From contig OZ021722.1 in the NCBI GenBank assembly GCA_963978545.1, forward strand, positions 38,519,365-38,583,364: DNA of 64,000 nucleotides, read 5' to 3'. The first letter of the stretch is position 1. Every line of letters starts with the position of its first letter. This document shows positions 36,435 to 64,000 of the stretch, in pieces. The notes beneath the pieces are model-generated. The model was not told the origin of the DNA. It saw only the letters and a program-made list of their open reading frames with translations, and did not search any database. The stretch is from Linyphia triangularis (lineage: Eukaryota > Arthropoda > Arachnida > Araneae > Linyphiidae). A program made the position numbers and the translations under genes.

Positions 36435-38388
36435 GTACCATCATTCCCAAAACCCTTCTTTTTTATTTAGTTTTTTTCAATCATAAGGGCCAATTTACTG
36501 TTTTATTTAGTTTTTTTAATCATAAGGACCAATTTACTGTTTTATTTAGTTGTTATACTTCTGAACCCTGTTTTCTTCGAAAAGCAATGGGAGTTATGTA
36601 AGAAGTGTTCGTGGTGTACATTCATTGGAGTCGGATTCATTTAAGTAAATGACAGAAATGTTCAATTGCACAAATAAATTTTCCTATATATGAATGATAC
36701 ATCATTATCACAACCATGGTTTGTCAATAGCATATAGTATTATTTTTCAAAGCGTCTTTCTATTATTTAATAAAAATATATCTTATTTAGGATGAAAAGT
36801 TTTTAATTATTGAATTGCTTGATACTTTCATTGAAATCATCAATAAAATAAACTTCTATGGAAATCTTATAACAAAAACCTAAAATTGTAAGACAAAATT
36901 AGTCCCGATATGCTTTCTGTAGTTAATGATAATTTTGATAACATATATGTTAACATTGCATTTATTTACTCGTAGAGTTAATATACACAATTAACTTCAT
37001 TATTAATTGTGTAAGTTTGTTTAATGACTAGTAAATACAAAATCTTTTGATTTTATTTAATTAAATTTAATCTTTTGATTTTTTTCATACCAAGTTTTCT
37101 GTAGGTTAACGAAATATAATTTTCCGTTTTGTACAAAAATTCTGAATACAAAGAAAAAATAAATACTTAAATTAAATTTCCAATCTATATGGCAAACAGA
37201 ATTTTCTCTCTTTCTATGGGTATTATTTTATGAACAAAGTTGTAAGTATTTGTAAAAAAAAAAAAAATATGAATATTAATTATATATAATCCATTTAAGG
37301 AGTATTGAATACTCATGAGTTCGTAAAAATCTTATATTTTATACAAAATTTACTAAAATAACAATAAAACAATCAATTTTACTATTTAATAATTTACTAT
37401 TTTAATAATGTAACCATAGTTAAGTATTTTTAAACGAATTTAGTTTAAAATATGGAAATTTTTAATGATGTTGTAGTGTTGGAATCATATTTGTATTATT
37501 TTACAAAATTCCTTAATTCCTATAGTCAATAATATTCAGGAAATATTTTATAATTTTATTTTATATTATAATATGTATTGTAACTTAAAAATTAAAAAAT
37601 ATAAATTGACTTTAAGTAACTTTGATACTTAGTTTACAAGTTGTTATCACATGTAGTGTTTGTTTAAATAAATGATTTGTATTCTTTTTGATAAATAAAT
37701 GTCATATTTTTCGAATTATTATACTGTTTCAACTTAATCATAGTATTAATTAAATATGTAATTAAGAAATTTACATCTACTAATCAGCCATTAAAAGTAC
37801 CAAAAGGAAATAAATTGTGTTTATTTGCGTGCACACTGGCATTTTTAAATGCAATGTTTCATGGATTAAATTAATTAAGTATATAAATGTGTATTGATTT
37901 TACAAAATAATTTTATGATAAAATGTGAAGCTATTAATTTAATTTTTCAACCAAAAAACCGTTTAAAAATCTTAAGTATAAAAAATAGGATTGAAAAAAA
38001 GAAAAAAAAATATACATCAAAATTGTAATACATGAATTCAGTAATTATACAAAAAAAAATCCTCTTTACTTAACATTTTAGAATTAAAAACCTGTTATTT
38101 AGACATATGCAACTAAATAAAAATAACAAATGAAAAAATAAAATCTGAAATGAGGCCAAGAAAAGCAACTTACGTTTTAAAATTAAAATTTTTTAAGTAT
38201 TATTAAAACAATATTTTCTGAGAAGAAAATGTTCTGTAAAGTTTTACTTCTAACATGGAAATATATTTAACTGGAAAATCTTCCCACTTAAGAATAAAAC
38301 TCAACGACTGATTTTTATGATAACAAAGATAACAGAAATAGCGATTAAAAGGAATGATTTTAAATAAATATGGCAACTACACAGCAGA
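36435..38388. other. Convergent intergenic region and 3' UTRs
   Basis: Under 2 kb separate the stop codons of the CLIP gene (plus) and the FAS1 gene (minus), which face each other. It must hold both 3' UTRs. AATAAA hexamers are common by chance in such AT-rich DNA: one at 36673-36678 could serve CLIP, and a reverse-strand hexamer at 37820-37825 could serve the FAS1 gene. No second CLIP zinc knuckle is found here. Confidence 0.5.
36455..36550. repeat. Tandem repeat in the CLIP 3' UTR (about 42-bp unit, just over 2 copies)
   Basis: Units share TTTTATTTAGTTTTTTT followed by AATCATAAGG(G/A)CCAATTTACTG; a third partial unit begins near 36540. It starts about 20 bp after the CLIP stop codon. Confidence 0.85.
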
Positions 38389-60704
<22,316 letters not shown>

Positions 60705-61996
60705 CTATGGAGAGAGTGAAATAGATTAAAACCTTCAAACAATCATAAAATGATGACATATCTTGTAAAAGTTACATTATTTTTACGTGTTTTATAAGTA
60801 AGATAAAACTAAGCAACTTTATATGGGAGAGTGGTTATAAAAGAGAAACATTTTATATTCATGCTTAATTCAAAAGGTATTCAAATTACAAATACAGTTT
60901 GAAATGAAAATGATAAAGAATTCATTTACAAATTCCAATTTATATACCTTACTGAACTTTATTATAAAATATTAAAGTTGTGGAACCACCAATAACTACC
61001 AAGCAAATAATATTAATAGAATACAAAACATTATTCTCCATTTTAAATATTTTGTATAATCAACATCCCAATCATATAAATGAATATTCTAAATAAATTG
61101 TCACCAAATTCCATAATTCATAATTACATATTTCAAAGCGAAATCATTTTTCATCAAGGATATTCGTCTGTTGAACCCTTACCTTGAAATTATATTAGTA
61201 CATTACGAGTAGCTTGAGTTAAGCATTTATATTCGTCACCTTCGACCCTGTGTGGGTGTGGAGCAAAGCATTTATTACATTAGTGTACTTTACCATTTCC
61301 TTGTCGCGTGGCCAGAATAGAAAATATTCGCGATTTACGCTCACCAAAAGTCTCAAAGAGTCTCACCTGTGACCCAAAAGGTTACATTCTTCAATTTTTT
61401 TGTTACCATTAAAACTATTAACTGATTTTCGTCAATAAGAAGTGTGCCCAAAGGGTGACAGAGAGCATTCTAACTTCAAAATTGCAGATTTTAAATTTGT
61501 GATGTTGATTACATCACGAACATAAAGAAATTTATTTCTGGAATACTTAATGTGGGTGGGGGGGGGGGGGTAATATTGTACAGTGCTGGAAAATATGTTA
61601 AGGCCAAGTGAAAAACTGCATTATTTATATAATTACATATTCATATTTATGAAAATTAAACAGAATGCAAAAAAAATACAGTTCCAAGTTTTTAATTATC
61701 TTTGATGTCATTGATAATTTGCAATGCTATTGGTGATTTTGGAAATGGTGATGAAATAGACATAATATAGGATAAGCTGTGTGTATAGAGCATTACTTGT
61801 TGTAGTTTATTACAGATGGAGAATTCAAATGCCTTTTGTATAGCATGACTCTTAGATTGAAAACCGTGTTTTTACGTAAAGAAATGGCTATTGCTTCTGG
61901 TTTTTCTTGCCTAACGATTAAAAAATCACATCCTGTGGATTATTTTGCTTTTTTTCTGTATGTAAATATTAATACCCTATTCTATATAGAGTTAGA

Positions 61997-62036
61997 CGAT
62001 TCATCAATGATTTTTATAAAAATCATTGATGAATCG
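61997..62036. repeat. Perfect 40-bp palindrome
   Basis: CGATTCATCAATGATTTTTA is followed directly by its exact reverse complement with no spacer. It ends where the next palindrome begins. Confidence 0.95.
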
Positions 62037-62190
62037 TATAATGTGGTGTAAATGTAATAGAGAGATCAAATATGAAGAAACAAATGGATGTAACAACTAA
62101 TATCGATAATCTATAGATTATCGATCTTAGTTGTTACATCCATTTGTTTCTTCATATTTGATCTCTCTATTTCATTGACACCACATTATA
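62037..62190. repeat. 154-bp near-perfect palindrome
   Basis: Two 77-base arms with three mismatches and no loop, centred at 62113/62114 on ATCGATAATCTATAGATTAT. Each arm contains AGAGAGATCAAATATGAAGA. The sequence could extrude as a cruciform. Confidence 0.95.
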
Positions 62191-62752
62191 TATTCTTCTA
62201 TAAAGAAGGCTTTATAGTCGGTTTTCATTTCATGTATCTTAGTCAACCTTTGAGACATAGTTGGTGAAATTACAGTTAAAACAAATAGGGCTTGATTCAA
62301 TGTATTTCTATAGCATTTAAGGATTTTTAATGAGAATGATCTCTGTGCTGAGATCATCTTTCTCCGACCATGGTGTAGTTGTACTAGATGCAGAAAGCCG
62401 GAGGGAAATTTAAGAACACAAATATTTTTGTTAAAACTATTTCTTTAAATTTCTATTCATGAGGTATAAAAATCAAAGAACAGTACAACGTAATACCTAA
62501 CATTTTTAGTGTTTTAACTATTTTTATAGATTGTCTTGCTACTTTAAAACTAGTGAATCTGTCTGAGAGAGATCTCTTCCAAAAAGAATCGGCTGTATTT
62601 TATTAGTAGAGAGTTCCAGTCTTAGTTTATTACAAACTGCTTTGAATTAATTAATCTGAAAATTCATATTTGTTCCTAAAACACTCTTAAATTAGTAGAC
62701 ACTAATATTGTATTATCGGTCGAATATTCTTGTATGTATGTAAATAATACAA

Positions 62753-63420
<668 letters not shown>

Positions 63421-63427
63421 GAAGGGG

Positions 63428-64000
63428 CTACCCAAATGGTTTCATGAGGTCAGCTGAAGAGGTGGTTTGATTTGGGCCTGCATGATTCCCTATTTTAGCT
63501 ACCTCGTATCTGTCCCTACCATTAACTTTGGTGACTTCGTATGGGCCGAAGAATTTAGGTCTTAGCTTCAGTCCTGTACCAAATTGAGTTCTTTGGATAG
63601 CTACTAAGTCGCCCAGTTTATACGTAGTAGCCTTTTTGCATTTTCTGTTATGTTGTTTTTTATTTTCATCTTGTATTTTAAGGATGTTTTCTTTGGCTTC
63701 TCTTCTGAGTTGATTCCTTTGGTTATTATAGTAATCCATCATTTCTTCGGTTAAAATTTCTTTTACAATGAGATCTTCTTTGTTCCTCATTTTAATACCA
63801 GTTAACAATTCAAATGGAGTGTATTTGGTGCTTCTACTAACTGAACTGTTTAAAACTCTCTGTACTCTTGATACATACTTGAACCATTTTGTCGGTTCAT
63901 CGAGAGCTAGTTTAGCTAGGACGGGTATTAATGTTCTATGGATTCTCTCAACTTGACCATTTCCGCGAGGCACTCCAGTTGTAATTTGTAGATGCTGAAT
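63428..64000 (-). CDS. Ty3/Gypsy Pol, integrase C-terminal part (cut by window edge)
   Basis: The open frame runs off the window edge and stops at a TAG (63428-63430) after 190 codons. It begins in the integrase core with TGVPRGNGQVERIHRTL, where the Glu of GQVER is expected to be the third residue of the DDE triad. The segment VLNSSVSRSTKYTPFELLTG follows, and then the GPY/F module LRPKFFGPYEV. This module is typical of Ty3/Gypsy integrases, which insert element cDNA into the genome. No frameshift or stop is seen in this part, so the copy could be fairly young. Gag, protease and reverse transcriptase are beyond the window. Confidence 0.85.
   Translation of the reverse strand: MQHLQITTGVPRGNGQVERIHRTLIPVLAKLALDEPTKWFKYVSRVQRVLNSSVSRSTKYTPFELLTGIKMRNKEDLIVKEILTEEMMDYYNNQRNQLRREAKENILKIQDENKKQHNRKCKKATTYKLGDLVAIQRTQFGTGLKLRPKFFGPYEVTKVNGRDRYEVAKIGNHAGPNQTTSSADLMKPFG

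Noticed and set aside
36435..38388. Search for a second CLIP zinc knuckle or alternative last exon
   Set aside because: No Cys-x2-Cys-x5-His-x4-Cys pattern with a splice acceptor was seen in this stretch by eye.
61367..61469. Possible further upstream FAS1 exon on the minus strand
   Set aside because: It has a good donor (ACAG/GTGAGA), an AG acceptor and matching phase, but its translation (including LLIDENQLIVLMVTKK) matches no known feature and the composition is intron-like. Kept out of the gene model; RNA-seq would decide.
61579..61620. Tc1-like end TACAGTGCTGGAAAATATGT
   Set aside because: A single end only; no convincing partner within the window and no transposase frame.

Overview
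This window looks like a piece of an AT-rich animal genome, probably an arthropod. The case rests on short protein-coding exons bounded by GT..AG, introns of 0.1 to 8 kb, two animal gene families, and a dense load of DNA transposons, a tRNA-like SINE, a Ty3/Gypsy element and long (AT)n arrays. The exact lineage cannot be fixed from sequence alone; a chelicerate or crustacean would fit. No bacterial, phage or CRISPR feature is present.

Layout. (1) 1-5466: AT-rich DNA with no supported gene, best read as an intron or upstream part of the gene that follows. (2) 5467-36434, plus strand: nineteen exons forming the C-terminal 704 residues of a CLIP-170/CLIP-190 family microtubule plus-end protein: a long coiled coil, then one zinc knuckle and an acidic-aromatic C-terminus. 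The CAP-Gly head must lie before the window. Its introns carry Tigger-like, hAT-like and other terminal-inverted-repeat elements. (3) 36435-38388: the short space between two convergent genes, with a small tandem repeat near the CLIP stop codon. (4) 38389-60704, minus strand: nineteen exons that join without a frame break into 919 residues of a fasciclin (FAS1) protein with six FAS1 domains. The 5' end, including any signal peptide, is not identified. Its largest intron (52645-60594) holds a small tandem duplication, a tRNA-like SINE and a large foldback element with two 998-bp arms. (5) 60705-62758: unassigned DNA with a pair of abutting palindromes. (6) 62759-64000: an (AT)n array abutted by the 3' end of a Ty3/Gypsy element on the minus strand.

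The two genes have no obvious functional link: one acts on cytoplasmic microtubule plus ends, the other is expected to be a secreted matrix or adhesion protein. The clearest unusual signals are: the FAS1 gene is built from three copies of a six-exon, two-domain cassette with the intron phases 1-0-1-1-1-1 repeated each time; the foldback element has near-perfect 1-kb arms; the CLIP homologue has one zinc knuckle followed directly by a C-terminal ESEF; and a Tigger derivative is nested inside a hAT-like element. All exon models come from reading splice sites, phase continuity and family motifs by eye, without transcript data or database searches.
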